A DNA stretch of 64,000 bases from positions 21,057,397 through 21,121,396 of the forward strand of contig NC_134652.1 of NCBI RefSeq assembly GCF_030463565.1. The letters run 5' to 3'. A model generated the notes under the pieces. It searched no databases. It was not told the origin of the DNA and saw nothing but the letters and a program-made list of their open reading frames with translations. Numbering within the stretch: the first letter of the stretch is position 1; every line of letters begins with the position of its first letter. Source of the DNA: Pelecanus crispus. Lineage: Eukaryota; Chordata; Aves; Pelecaniformes; Pelecanidae. This document shows, in pieces, positions 42,201-56,300 of the stretch. The translations under genes were made by a program, and so were the position numbers.

Positions 42201-45200
42201 CTCCTGGAGCACCTGAGACTGTGACAGCTCTGTTTGTACAGAGGAAATACCCATTTCTCTGGGCTGGTCTAATGGCAGGGTGGTCATTACTGCCCCACTT
42301 TCTAAGCCCCAGCGCAAGCCAGAATACTGTGACATTAAAGCTATATACAGGTGGACACCTGGAAGTATGTCATCTTTCACAAATTATGCACCTTCTGCCC
42401 CATGGATGGCCTGGACAAATATGGCTCATAAGCTGCCAAGGTCTGTTTTGGTATACAAGTTCCTGTGTACTCTGAGCAGTGCCCTTCAGCCCAGGTTGGG
42501 AGATCTCTGATAGTATGGTCAGAAAGTGCACCCTGAGAACGGCCATCAGAAGGCAGCCCAGACGCAACCAGTCTGAGATGCTGGTCCTTGGGACTGGTCA
42601 AGGCCAAGAGAAAAACTTTCAATTTCTAATTAAATTGTGTTTGCTTTGCCAGCTGAACTGATTTACCTTTCGGTTCTTCTGCTTCAGAATTTTTGTTTAT
42701 TAAACTCCAGCATTCAGTATTGGCCCTAGAGGCTAACACTTGCTGTTGTGGCAAATTTATTAGGACTCCCCTAGGTATTGAATAGGCTGAGGTTTTTTTA
42801 TTATATGCACACAGCTTCTTTATACCCGCACTGTACATGAGCTGATGTGTTAAATAAGATCCAAGGCCCATTAAATGAAGAAGCCCATCTCTGCAAAGAA
42901 GACTCCCCAGGAACCTAAACTCTGCCTGTTATATCACAGCTGGCTCACCCTTGCTCCGTCGTGCTGGCTGAAGCCATCAGGTTTTGGCAGATGCTTGAGA
43001 ACCAAGATGCTGATGTGATCACTAGTCCTTGGCACAGCAAGGGATAGGAGCATCCCTGGGAGTTATTTGTTTTATTAGAAATATTTCTGTAGCAGTGCAC
43101 AAGAAATTGGCTGCTGGCAGGGAAGGAAGATGTACAGGAGAAAAGAGATGATGCTATTTCTCCTCTGATGTTTACTCGTGTTTAGAGCTAAACCTAACTG
43201 AGACTGAGCCAGAGGCTCTCCAGGAAGGATTTCACAGTCACACTCCAATGGGGGTCAGAAAGGAAAGTTTCAAAATCCCACTCAGAAAGCCAAATATCTG
43301 AATACTTCTCCCGTGTGGCTGAACCCAGGAGTAATCCAGACCATGTTGCAGCTTGTTGTTCAGACAAAAAACATAGATAACAAGCAGCCAGGCATTCATG
43401 TGTCTGTCTGTGTGCTAGCAAACCCCAGCTTCATCACTTTTTGATGGGGTTTCCCTCCACAGGGCTCAGGACCTGCATTTAGGCGAGTCAGCTTCATGCA
43501 CCCCACAGAGCTGTTTCTCTGTCAGCGAAGTCCAGGACTCGTTGCACAATGTTTTATCCCTACCTCTGCTATGAGGCTGTGGGACGGAGCTCACAACCTG
43601 GGTCCAAGCTGGAAGGAAAAGAAGTAGGACAGTTTCTTACTCAGTGCTTTCTTACAAGTGATCCCTTTGTACTGTGCCCAGCCATCCTGAGCCCTACGTA
43701 ACTGCTTTCTTTCAGTGCAGACATACCAAAGGGAGGTATTTCTTGCTAAGGGGTCCGCTTCTTCAGTAACTGAACCAGCCTCCATAGCCTGGGAGGCTTT
43801 CTGTCTCGTCAGTGAGGGCTCAAGAGCTGTCTGGGACCCCTCAGTGCCTCTGTGTCACCCTGCTGCTCAATGTCACATTACCTTGGCCACATAACACTGT
43901 CACCAGAGATGAGGAGCAGTGCAGCTGAAGATACAGGCAATACTCTTTGCCCCACACAAAGGGATCACTAGATCTGGGCTGAAATTTTCTTTTGAAGTAG
44001 CGTTGGCTGGATTAAATTTGTTTTGTTAAAATGTCATAGGTCTGCTGCTCTGTACAAATGTCAAGTGTCTAGAGAGGCTGCTGAGGCTGGGAAGCCTCTT
44101 GTTTATGGGAAACCCTGGAAACCTTCCAATTTCTACCCAGTTCAGATCAAATCAAACTTTTTAAACAATAATGCCTTTGCACCAGCTCAATGAATCAGAT
44201 ACATATTAAAATTACTTTAGCGACACTGGTGCTCTTCTGTTCTGCAATATGCTGTTTGTCAGGCACTGTGAAACCAGGACAGGAGTGAATAAATGAGAGT
44301 CATTGTTATTAATTAGATTTTAGAATTACATTAATGAGCCAGGAAAGGAGGAGCCAAGTTACTGGAGACACCTTGTTCCTACTGCCACTGCATGGGCAGG
44401 TGATTTGGCCTTGATTTCATAGTCTCTGCCTCTGGGACTTACCTGTGCCCAGACAAAATATCTTCTGCATGTCAGGGTGGATATATCTGGGCCACAGTTT
44501 AACAGGACCTGTAGGAAAGCAAGCCCTAGCACCTGCCACAGAAGGGAGTTGCATTGGCCAGATGTTTCTTTTGTAAATGATGACACCTGTTAAGCACATT
44601 GCTCTTCCTTTACCCTCTCCCCCTGCCCTCTTCCTGGGACCCTTTCTCTTTCCGAGCTCAGCTCCTGGCATTTCTATCAGCAGGAGGGAGCATTTTGGGC
44701 TCGCTGCAAGGGGGACCAGAAAGCCCTTGTGAAGCACTTCTGCTGTCAGAGACAACAATAAGCAGCAAAGGGCAGAAAAGTCTTGAAACAGCCCAGCATG
44801 GTACGGGAGATGATGTCTGCTGTGTGCTGAGTTAGTTAACGGCATATACACAGCAATGTGAGCATTAATTTGGGGGAATTAGGAGTGAGTGGGGGTTTAG
44901 TTTGATTTGGACTGGATCTAGGATTAGCCAGAATAAAAAGCATGCATTGGGATCTCTGTGGTTTTATCTATGGCTCCTGAGCACCACAGCCTTCCTCCTG
45001 CTCTGCCCTGTTAGGTGTACGTGACCTTGGCTGACAATGCTGTTCCAGCAAATGCCCCTAGGACAGATGCAGTCACATGTATAAAACCTTTGTTTTAGCA
45101 AAGATTGGGTCAGATTTATTTACAGGGTGATCTTACTGCCATGGTACAAAGCTCAGTTTTACTGACAAAGCTATGCCCCCTGAAGGAGTGCTTCAAGCAC

Positions 45201-46794
45201 AGTATGAATATACCATTGCTCTTACATTAGTGCCACTCTCACAGCGTGACTGTGGCTGGAAGCTTTTCAAGGACCGAACTGTTGTTTGGGTTTTTCAGAT
45301 AAGAAGCATAAAAATTGACAAGTGTAAACCACGTGGTTAGTGTTCTACTGAGCATGATCAGATAACCTCTCTTAGTGTGCTCCAGGGATGCAGATATTGC
45401 CCACCATTAAACATGGCTTGGATGCCCAGGAGGATATAAAACTACAACCAGGTTCCTCTACCACTTGAAAACACGGTTAGTTAGCAGCAGGAATAGCCCC
45501 CCCTCAGTGTTAATAACAAGACCATCAGCACGGAGCTAGTCACATGGCAGCCGTATCCAGAGATCTGGACAGTCCAGCACAAGAGGGAGCTCTGCAGTGG
45601 CTCATGAGTGGCAGCTGGCCCTAGGAACACTTGTCTGTGACTGGACCAGAAACTGTTTTCTCCTCACATTTTGGTGATGGTGACATCTCGTCCTCATTCC
45701 AAATTGGACAAAACAAAACAAAAAAAAAACCCCAAAACAAACACTGAAAAAAAAAAATGCCAAAACAATGTTCAGCCCAACAAACCACAAAGTAGTAAAC
45801 CAACTTGGACTATTGGAAACATTTTGAGATATTTGAAAACTTTTGCTTTAGTTTCAACTTCTTAATACATGTTTTTTAATTAATTATTTCTTTTAAGAGT
45901 TGTTTCAATCCAAAAGAAAAGGTCTAGGGCTGTTTACCTATACATACAAGTAAGGAAATGAGGACTTCTTAATAATTTTCTGGCAAATTTCCCAGCTCAG
46001 AAGACAGTGGTTGAAAAAAACTACCCCAAATGCACTTTTTTTACCAGCAGTTTCAGTGTTGTCAAAGCAGCCTTTTTTTTTTTTTTTTTTCCCAGCTGTT
46101 TTATTGGAAAATTCCTGTTAAGGTGCAGTCAAGTGACTTGGCTGTGTCAGTGGGTTTTTGGGCCAGTACTCCAGCTGGTATTTGATCCCGCTTGGCTTAT
46201 GTTAGGACTCATCTGGTTGCTAAGGTAAGAAGTTTACTGTTAGTCGGATCAGTGCTAGGGCCAGTTACGCTGCTGTGTTGGACTGTTGGGGCTGATCCTG
46301 TTGCCAGGAGAAGTGTTTGTTGTCTCAGGTTGATAATGCAGTGGTTTCATGAAGGGGGAGTATTAAGATAAAGGACTTCTCCATGTCCCTTTACAGTCCC
46401 ACCTGGCCCAGCCTGGGGGACCACTCAGGACTCACCAACTGCACCACCTTTAGCAAGAGGAGTCCACGTGAGGATGACCACTCGCTCCTCCAGCAGAAGA
46501 GGTGGAGGTATGGGGGCATCCCACGTACACCCCCTAGTCCTGGCAAGAATATGGAAAGAGGTGAACATTTGCCTCCCCAGGGTAGTGGAACGTGCCAGAA
46601 TAGATGGGAAGCACAGGGGAAAATGGAGCTTCTTTAGGGCAGACCCTGCAAGTAACAGGACACGCGGACTGACAGGTGGGAGATGCAAAGGACAGTTCAA
46701 GGGCACTGTTTAGATCTCGTCCAGACACTTCAGTAGAACATGAATACTATATCTATAATTATATATAGACATGAGACATACCTAGATACATCTT

Positions 46795-46841
46795 TATATA
46801 GGCTTACATCCCTGTTATTATCATGGATGTATGCCTATATA
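46795..46841. repeat. 17-bp near-perfect inverted repeat
   Basis: The arms TATATAGGCTTACATCC (46795-46811) and GGATGTATGCCTATATA (46825-46841) pair at 16 of 17 positions around a 13-base loop, within a TA-rich block. Confidence 0.8.
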
Positions 46842-47929
46842 TTATCAACATATTATACCACATTATCAACAATAACATTGTCATATTATAATGCAATATG
46901 ATATTCTCCTTTCATTTCTTTCTGACTTTTTCTGTTGGAAAGTTCATAAAGCCTCAGCCAGTTTTGGCATGGAATAATTCTGAAATGTTTCCATCCACAT
47001 TCCTTGGGAAGGGATGTAGTCTCAGGAGACCTGATCCAGGCAAGCAGCACTCGCCAACAGAAACCGATTCTGCCAACAGACTTTCAGCAATCTCAGTGCA
47101 ATCGAAGAAAGGGTCTCTCTTGGACCAGATCCAGTTTGCATCCTCTGCAGCTTATCAGCACTGGGAATAGAAAGAAGGATCGCTGTTTACTCAGAGTCTG
47201 TCTTCCATTTATGGCCTGTCAATGTAAGGAAGATCCTGAAGAAGGCCATCTTAGCTCACCTGAAATGCTTCATGTTGTTGATGACAACACTGGCATTTCT
47301 GGCATAGCAAAAAAGCAGGGGGAGCCTTTTTTATGTGCTCTGAATGCTGCCATTCCCTATGCCAGTTTAAAGCAACTGGAGGGGCGGTTGTGAGAAGATG
47401 AGGCTCTGACACTGCATGCCAGGGGGCAGGACCATGAACACACCAGGGAGCTCCAGGACAAGGCAGTCCAAGGCAGCAGGAGGGAAGAGTTAGCCTGTGA
47501 GGCAGCTTGACTTTGACAAGCCCTGGCTTTTCAAAGCATTGAACATTTTGTACTTTTTGCTGGAGTTCAACTTCTTTCCATTGCTAGAAGGATTTCAAAG
47601 ATTGTCCTTGCTTCTCAGAGTCTTCCCCCTCTTCTTTCAAAGTGCCCCAGGTTTCAATTTATTCGATATGGACTTTGACATGGGAAAGTGCTTATCTTTA
47701 GCACTCTAAGCTGCTTCCCCAAAGGTTTGAGTAAAATCTGCTTTAATAAAAACACAGAGCTTTAGTCAATTGGGACATAAATGATTTCTCTTCTGCACTA
47801 TTGAAATGCTGCTTTCTAAGTATGTTCAATAGCATATTAGAAACAAGTCTCTAATTGGCCATAGAGTACTGAAGACCTGACTGTCTAATGTAAAAAATCA
47901 ACATCATGAAAACTTTGAGAATATCAAAA

Positions 47930-48120
47930 AGAAGCAAGGGAAGACCACAGGTCATTTTCAGCCATTCTCTACCCATTTAAACCCCATAATTACAATATTA
48001 TCTTTAATATCGAGGGACAGTGGCGAATGCAAGATCATTATAAGACCAGAATAATCATTCTAAAGACAAAATAAATTAATCATTGACCTCTGTTGTTATA
48101 ATGAGCATTTCACAAAAAAA
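47930..48120. promoter_or_regulatory. Candidate conserved non-coding element
   Basis: An AT-rich stretch holds multiple homeodomain cores (ccataattacaata, agaataatcattc, aaattaatcattgacc, ttataatgagc) and no repeat structure. It resembles developmental enhancer DNA; this is a visual judgement only. Confidence 0.25.
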
Positions 48121-51100
48121 CCCACGTTGAAGTTCAATTTACTCAAGTGTTCCATGTTCTTTCTATCTCCTATAAGGCTCTAAATCAGAGTTTCCTTAAT
48201 AAAAATGACTGATGTACACCAGTTGCTCCAAATTACACATTTGTATGTATTCACTAGAGCCCATGTAGCCCATCATGTACAATATCACCAGCCTCTGATG
48301 CTGCTTTTGAGGAAGACAGAGGGTCAAACTTAGAGCTCTTTATTTACTCAGAAAGGAAACAGAGTATATCCCTCAAATACAGATATACAAATCTGACAAT
48401 GTATTTCTGGTAAAAACATAACTAGCCAACTTTTCTGTTTATGTTCTGTTATATTCAAACCACAGTAACACTTTCACTATCAGCAAGGACCGACAGCAAG
48501 GCTAGTCAGGGGTCAAAGCAGATCAGATCTAAATAAAATTGCCAGTCTGGATAAGGACTGAGTCAAAAATCACTTTGAGAAGAGTCTCCACTGTGTTTCA
48601 TAATGCAACAGATAATAAGAGGAACTGAGGAGAAATGTAAAACCATCACTGACAAGACTTTGGAGACTACATACAGTCTGCAGGACTGGTTAGTAAGGAA
48701 AAAGACAAGTTTCATCAAGTTACATACCTGGTAACTTCCCCCAGGTGGATGAGGCACAAGGAATGAGAAAGTCCTGATGTCCTCTGGGTGGTGGCAAGAA
48801 GGTGATCCTCTTCCAGTGCTGCTGGACTGGGTTCTGGCATCACATCCCCAGGGTCCTCTGGCCAGACTGCTGCCCTTGCACAGCAAGGAGGGGTGGGAAT
48901 GATTGCAGGAGTCCTGGGCTAAAGATGTTTCTGCCCAGACTCCTGCTCCCCCTCTTTAGGAGGGGGAGGAAGAGGGTGGATGTCATGCATCCAATCATCT
49001 CCTAGATCTTTTAATTGTGTACCACACACGTGTACATGCAAACACACACCTCCATGTTGTTGACTTTTTCTGCCAGCATAACTGGAGATAAATTTACAAT
49101 GAGACATAATTACAGTGAAAATGCTGGCTAGAAGTCATTCCAGTATTGTAAAACAAGTACCATTTATTTTGTTTATTAATTAATAAATAATTACATATTT
49201 GCAAATACAGTTGCATCAATGGAACGTGCTGATGACACACATTTTCTTGGACAGATGACTTGGGAAGGCACTGAACACCCAAGGAGGAGTGGATAAAAAT
49301 CCACGCATGTAGGCCATTTCAATTAAACTGCATTCTCTAAAACAAATCCAGCATTTTGCATGCGGAAATTCGAGCTCTTGGGGACAAAACCGTGGCTGTG
49401 GGATGGCAGTCCAAGCCTGCCATGTGACAACTGGATTGGAAGGCATTGCAGTTGCCCCACAAGGAGAAGGAGGTTCAAAGGGAAGTGGTTCTGGCCTAAG
49501 AGCCAAAGACTAGGTAAGCCAGGTTTGGCCGCAGTCACATCTGCCAAGGAAGAACCACAGCTGTAAACGAGCCTCAGGGCACCCAGAAATGCAACATGCA
49601 AAAAGGCCATGTGCGGGAGAAGGGAGCAGTGAAAGCAATTGCCCTCTGTTCCCTTCAGCCTGCTGTGCTTCTGTGCACGCAAAGAGCCTGCTGTGTTCTT
49701 TAGTCCTAACCACAGGCTGCTGGCAACGCAGAACTCAGCTTAGTTTGCCTCAACACCCCTTTAACCTATGATTTAATGTCACTGTTGTTTGCATCACAAA
49801 ACAGTGCTTTCCTACAACTGCTTTCATAACTATTGCACATTTCCCACAGCCTTCTCTCCCCCAAAGAAAGAGGTCAAATCACAGTTGTCATTTTGCCTAG
49901 TCATGACCTCTTCCATCCTAGTTTCCCACAGCAGCAATGGAAAAAAAACCAAACAAACCAACAAACACAATCAGAAAAGGGCAAGGAAAGAAAAATATTT
50001 GCTATTTGAGAAGGTGTCATCTGGTTTCCTTTTAATGCACAAACATTTCATGTTTACCATCACAGGCATTATTGCTGTCTTATTCTGATATGCAAATGGC
50101 AGTTTTATAGGTGTATATATACACAAAATACTTTTTTGTTTATATATGGGGTTGTTTATGTGGGTGCATGTGTGTGTTTGTACACATACACTCCCACGGC
50201 ATAGCAATAGCAAGAAGTTGGCCAACAGCATGGTCTAGGCCAGAGAGAGGCTTGTTGATGGGTTCATACTCAAATGGAGTCAGTACCAGGCTGGGACCTG
50301 GAACAACACTTTCATAATATCATTCACTCCCTGTGGCAAAGTGCTCTAGATAAAGCTCTGGATACATGATGAGAACCACTTTTGTATTTGTCTTCAAAAC
50401 TCCCCAGTTCTGTTCGTTTCATTTAACTACAAATTCTCTAGGTCAAAACTCCATCTGGAACAAGTGCATGTTTAGAGACACAGTCTGCTGTGAATGTAGC
50501 TCCCTTAAGCTAGCAGAAAGTATTGGACAAAATAAAGAAGTCCTACTTAAAATTTATTAGGTATCCAAGTTAGGACTGGCTCCTTTTCAGATGCCCACAT
50601 TTCGATTTGCCTTCACAGTAGAGTAAAAAATACACTCTGCTTTCTTCACATACCTTGAAGTAGTACATTGGAGGATCCCATTCTCTGCAGTAAGAGTTCA
50701 AGAAGGCCCATGAAAAAAAGGTGCAGAAGCGTGCACATCTATAAATGACAGTTAACCAAGCAAAAGGGATTTTTTTTTTTAATGCAGTTGTCTATTTTGC
50801 CTATCAAATTACCATTTCTCTTATATCTGTGCTCAGATGCTTTGTTTCCACAGTCTCCCCTTGGAAAGAATGCTTTTATCCTGTCCTCTGAGAGCCTGCC
50901 TACTTCTTGACTTGTGCCTGTTAAGAGCATTTAAATTTGTAATATCAAACAAACAAACAAAAAAGGCTTGTGCACTCTGCTAGGCTTTCACATTACATAG
51001 GTTCTGTCTAAATGTACCATGGAAAACTCTGATAGGTCTATTTATCATATTTTAACATGTAGATGACATTCTGCTCTGTACTGGATAGTCATGCTGTATA

Positions 51101-51344
51101 CAGTGACAGCAACATCAATGGCACCATGTCAGTTTAGCAAAAATATTTGTGACCAAGAAAAGGGAAAAGTATTCATAATAGGAACCATTTCCCTTAGTTT
51201 AACAACTTGAAAATTGATCCTTGTTCCTGAAACACTCTTGATGTTCAAAGTCTTTTTTATTTCTTCAAAATGAGCCCTTTCCCAGGGGAGACTGCATTTT
51301 CTGAGTTCCAGGTCAAAGTTGGTTTAAAGATTTTAATGTTTGCA

Positions 51345-51497
51345 GAATAGGATCATAGGATAATTCAAGCTGCAAGAGATCTCAGGACACCTCTGGATGA
51401 ATCTCCTGCTCAACGATGGTCAACTCTGTGGCCAGCCCATGTTGTTCAGGGCTTTGTCCAGTCAGGTGTTGAAAACTTTCCAGGGTGGAGACTGAAC
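51345..51497 (-). mobile_element. Old CR1 LINE fragment, antisense
   Basis: The order of blocks (ggatcataggataattcaag, gagatctcaggacacctct, ctcctgctcaacgatggtc, ttcagggctttgtccagtc, gttgaaaactttccagggtgg) is the reversed CR1 3' region, strongly diverged. Confidence 0.7.
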
Positions 51498-53374
51498 AAT
51501 AAATATTTATTCAAATATAGGCATTTGGCTGAATGTGCTCAAAACCCAAACCAAACCAGTACAAGCTTCTCCATTTCCACCCCACATCTCTGCTGCAACC
51601 CTCACTGCCAAATTACAAAATAGCAAATTTGAGACAGCTCTGCATAACAGGTAAAACGGACTTTAGAAAATCATTACAGGCCAAATCCGAACCCCACTGA
51701 TATCAATGCCTTTAGTATCTGTCTAGCCCCTCTGTGGAAAATGTTTTAGCAAATAGCACTGATGAAAGGAAGCATCTGATGGGATCAGGACAGATTCTGA
51801 ATGCACAGCTCTTGTCAGGGATGGAGGAAGGCTGGGAGCTGAGTTTAGGTTAAGGATGGAGCCACACCACCACTTGGTCAGTGTCCTGAGAGCAGCCTTG
51901 ATCCTGGGAAATGAAGAATTTACTGAAGAAAACCTTTATCATAAATATTAAAACTGGGAGAGTGGGGCAGTGCCAGTGTCCCATCTCCACGTTGTATTTA
52001 TTACCAAAAGGCCCCATTCTTCCCTTACTTTTAAGGAAGTCAAGAGTCACTTCCCTGAAAACAATCCTGTAAAAATAGCCTGAGATGTGAATCAGGCTGA
52101 AAGTCACTGGTATAATTCTTCCTTAGAGCTCCTGCACTTCAGTTTTAATTTGGGAAAACAGTATGAAAATGAGACAGAGAAAAAGGAAACCAATACTCCA
52201 AATATAGATATTTATAAGCAGGCATATTACATTCAATTTTTCTGTCTTTTCAATGAGGTTCTCTCATTATCTCTGATGATAAAAGAACATATGAAAGGAT
52301 GAGTGATATTTTGATACAGATCTTTCAAAGAAAAGTGATAACCCACAGCAGCACTTTTCTAGAAATTAATACTTTGGATGTTTTGTATCTCTTTTTTTTT
52401 AAATCACAGAATTGACAGACCAAAATTAGGTACAATGCTTTTCAGGTTTTAAAAGTTAGCTCTGTATTTCAGTGGGAGCCTGAAAACAAAACAAATCAAA
52501 AAGCACTTCAATTATAATAAGCAAAGGTCTTCTCATCCTAACAAAAAATTAAATACCGTTATGGGATTTCATTCAACCTTGCTCCTTACCAAAATATTTC
52601 AGGCCAAGTATCAAGATAAGTTGAAGGTTTAAGCTGCATTATAAATAACCTCTGGCTCTAAGGGAACTTATTTGGAGATTATCAAGAAATACGAAGAATC
52701 CAGCAGTATGTTAGTGGACACTGCAAAAGTATATGAGAAGTCTAGAGCAGCTGCAACTGTAGTCTGTTTTTTTAAAGGTTTTTTGACATGGCTGTTGTAT
52801 TGTGCATCCAGTATACAATCTTCTTGTCAATAACAGCTGGACAATGAATGTGTGCAAAAAATGAATCTTGGGTTTATGGCATATTTGTAGCCATATGCTT
52901 TCTGCCTGTCAATGTATTTCAAAGGCAGTGAGTGAGGAAAGTTCAGTAGATGCGGCACCTGTCCTAGGTCTCATAGGATGGACAGGATGGTCTCATAGGT
53001 TTTACTTTGTGTCATATATCATGCAACACATCTGGGCAAAAGGACACTTGCTTTGGCAATCCCAGCCATCATAATGGCAAAGCAGCGGCAGCAGCAAGCA
53101 GTGGCTTCATACTGTTGTATTTATTTGTTCAGCTGGCATTGCCCCTTCATCTCACTGGTAATTTGGTGCTTACTCAATTTCACACTTCTTCAGAGTGATC
53201 ATCACCTTGCATCTTTCAACATGGTCAGCTTTCATTTTCCTTCCCACCTAAACCACAATGAGATTCAGACATAAAGTGTTGTACAAACATCAAATCTGCA
53301 TGTGCTTTTGTGTGCATGTGTCTGTCCAAATGGTTCTTAAAAATACTAGCTGGTGTATTTTGTTACTTCAGTTT
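51498..53374. other. Gene-free DNA and CEFIP 3'UTR
   Basis: No coding content was recognised. The part nearest 53374 must include the CEFIP 3'UTR. A minus-strand AATAAA (TTTATT at 53120-53125) about 250 bases past the stop is one candidate poly(A) signal, and others lie farther left. Confidence 0.5.
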
Positions 53375-56300
53375 TCAAGATACTCCTTCATCAGCAAAAT
53401 CATCTAAATTGGTGAGGGACACTATGTCAGTATTTGGGTTTGGGCTCATACCCTTTCGTAAGTGAACTTGAGTTTTTTCAGCATCTTGATTGTAGTGCTG
53501 GGTATCCACAGCTTCAGTATATCTGTAGTCCTGCTGGCCATCTTCAGGTAGTTCAGCTGGTTCTCCTGGTACAGCTGGCATTAACCAGGTAGGTTCGGAG
53601 AGCTGAGAAGGTGACTTCAGCACTGCTACAGATGAAGCTGGTAAAGGCAGCACTCTAGGGTAGGAGGCATAGGGAGAATTCATAATTTCTGACGAGGGCG
53701 GCTGGTGTAAGTTCCCTTCCGAGGAAGGGACTGAGACTTGAACATATTTCCCAGTTTCTGGGTCATAAAATGTCTTTAAATTAACTTCAGATGGTAAATC
53801 AACTACATAGTATTGGCCAGAGTCAGGGTCTTGGAGGAGTTTACGCTGGGTTGAAGAGGGTGAAGGGCTTACTGCTGATGCACCACTGGGTCTTCCTGTA
53901 CTGGTTTCTGTGGGAGTAAAAGTTGAGTGAGAGGCAGGATGGAGAGGAGAATATCCCAAGGGTGAGGGAGATGCTAGTGTCTGTCCAGAACGAGAAGACT
54001 TTCTCACTACAGCATCTGTATGCTCAGTCTCATGGGTCTTTTGCTGCTCTTGCATTTTCTTTCTCCTGCTTGCTAGCTTTTTGGCCCGCCGCAGAGCCTT
54101 TTCTGTTTTCGGTGGCACAGCAGGAGGCTTGCCTGCTGCTCTCTCCCCAGGACCCCTGGCCTCCAGTCTCTCAGCTTCCCCTGCAGAATCAGAAGGCAGA
54201 TATCTCTGTGCTGAATCAAGTATCTCCTCTGCAGACGTATCAGCTTGGCTCTTTAGCGCCATGTTTAGCAAGGCAGAGTTTATAACATCCTCTGTCTCTC
54301 TTGTTGGCTTGTCTGATGATGAACTGGCAGCAATAGAGTGCATCATGCTTCCTGACCTGGGACTTGTAACAGCAGAGCACGCAAGACTGTCTAACAAAAC
54401 TGGTGCACCTTCTGTATGTAGGATGTCCTCTAAAGCTTCATGGGATACAGGAGAACACATGTGGTCCTTTGATATGGAGCCGGGCACAGGGGAAATGGTC
54501 TCCCTAGTGATTATTTTTTTTGCACAAGAGCCACCTCTGCGATTAGATAAATTATGATTCTTAAAGTAATTCACCTTTCTTTCTGTAGGATAGCTGGGGT
54601 TGTTTTGTGCTTGGTCATTTTCCAGACCTAAATTTGGCTGTGTTAAGCTGTGTCTTGCTTTCCTAGTCTGGGGCTTCTCTTTCCTTCTGCAGGCACTTTC
54701 CTCATTCATTTTCCCAATTTTATTTAACAAAGCACAAGTGTCTTCATCTTCTTCCATCAGCTTCCCTAATGAAAAGCTCTCTGTATCTTCCAGAAGACTG
54801 GGATCCAGTGTTGCTGAAGTAGATCCAGGCTCACTGGCCTCTTTGCCTCTGTCAGTTGCTCCATCCCTCACATTCTGCTGCCCTCTGCTTCTCGATGCCG
54901 ACCGGCCTACCTCCTGGGCTTGCAACATGTTTCGGTGTTGCTTGTTGTGCTCTGCAGGGGGCACAAACCTACTTTCCATTTCCTTATAACTGCTGCTCAC
55001 TGTATCATCCAGGGAAAAGGACCTGAACAGGGGCAGCTTGACAGCCCTTATTACCTGAGGTGACCTGAATGTGTTATCTTTAATCATAAACAGACTGGGT
55101 TTAGTTGAGCTTGAAGATGGGGGTGTTTGTGGCTCCTCAGACCTGGAGGTGGACGTGTCCCTTATACTGTCGGAAGCAAAGTCCATGCTGTTGGCCTCTT
55201 CCCTTTTCTCTCTCCTTAGCTTCTCTTTCATTAAGCTCCTCTGTTCATTCCCAGTAACCCTACCCTCCTTCTTCTCTGCTGCACCAGTAGCAGAGCTGAT
55301 ACAAGCATAATATTGCAGTTCATCTTCCCCAACCTCTTTCCCTCTCTCCTTGTGGCTTTTCTTACTGTCTGCACCCATTTCACTCTTAGTCCTCTGGCCT
55401 TCTTGAAGGCATGCCTTCTGCATCAGGGGCACCGGTGCAAACGGCTCCTCCTGAAGTGGCTGCTCTACCGTGGAGACAAAAGATTGCTCCGAAGAACTAC
55501 TGCTTCTTTTGCCTTGTGCTTCATGGCCAGTTACTGCTATACTGGTTTGGATGTCACTGTAAGGCACATCCTCTGCTGGTGAGAATTGGTCTGGGAGTGT
55601 TTTGAAGGAAAATTCTTCATTCTGATTAGCAGCCTGTCTCTCATTTTCCTCACCCTGGACACTGGGATTTTGCATGGGCTGCCCAGCTGTTGTATCTGCA
55701 TTGTGTTTACTGAATGGTTTCAGTGCTGGATACTGCAGACGTTTCCTTAAATCAGGTTCATTTGATTCATGTCTGAACAAGGGGAAGTTTTCATTACCCC
55801 TTGTGTTTTTAACCAGACCTTCATGTTTTGAATCGTCTTGCTGCAAGTTGTCTTCAGTTTGGTAAAATAAAAGGTCCGCTGTTGTCTGGGGTGAACTCAA
55901 AGTCAGGTAATTGTCTGTAAAGTGTCCAGTTAAATCAGTTTTATTGTCCTTTTCGTGAACGCTGCCAGACAATACGGAGGTTATATCACTCGATTCATCT
56001 TTCTCTGCAATATTTTTGTTACTTCTTTCTTGTAAAGTCGAGAGTGAGGCATTCATTTTTGTACTCTCCTGTATATTTTCTTTATTTTTATTTTTCTCCT
56101 CCAAGGCCCTTAACAGGGGAGAAGGGGTATAAATGCTTTTAACACGTTTACGCACATCCTTCAAGTTGAATAACAGACTCGATGCTTTAGCTTTGTAACT
56201 ATCCCGAGACCTGTAATCGCTAAATGTACTACCCTCATGGTCTCTTGCTGCTGCGCTTTCAGCAGGAGGAGGTGTTAGTGGGATCAGCTCGCTTTCCACA

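Larger units (their letters stand above)
37581..51344. other. DRGX-CEFIP intergenic region, no gene recognised
   Basis: Convergent intergenic DNA. No exon, RNA gene or conserved domain was recognised in either strand. Contents picked out separately are an AT-rich regulatory candidate at 38870-39245, an inverted repeat at 46795-46841, a TA-rich stretch at 46735-46900 and another AT-rich candidate at 47930-48120. Confidence 0.5.
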
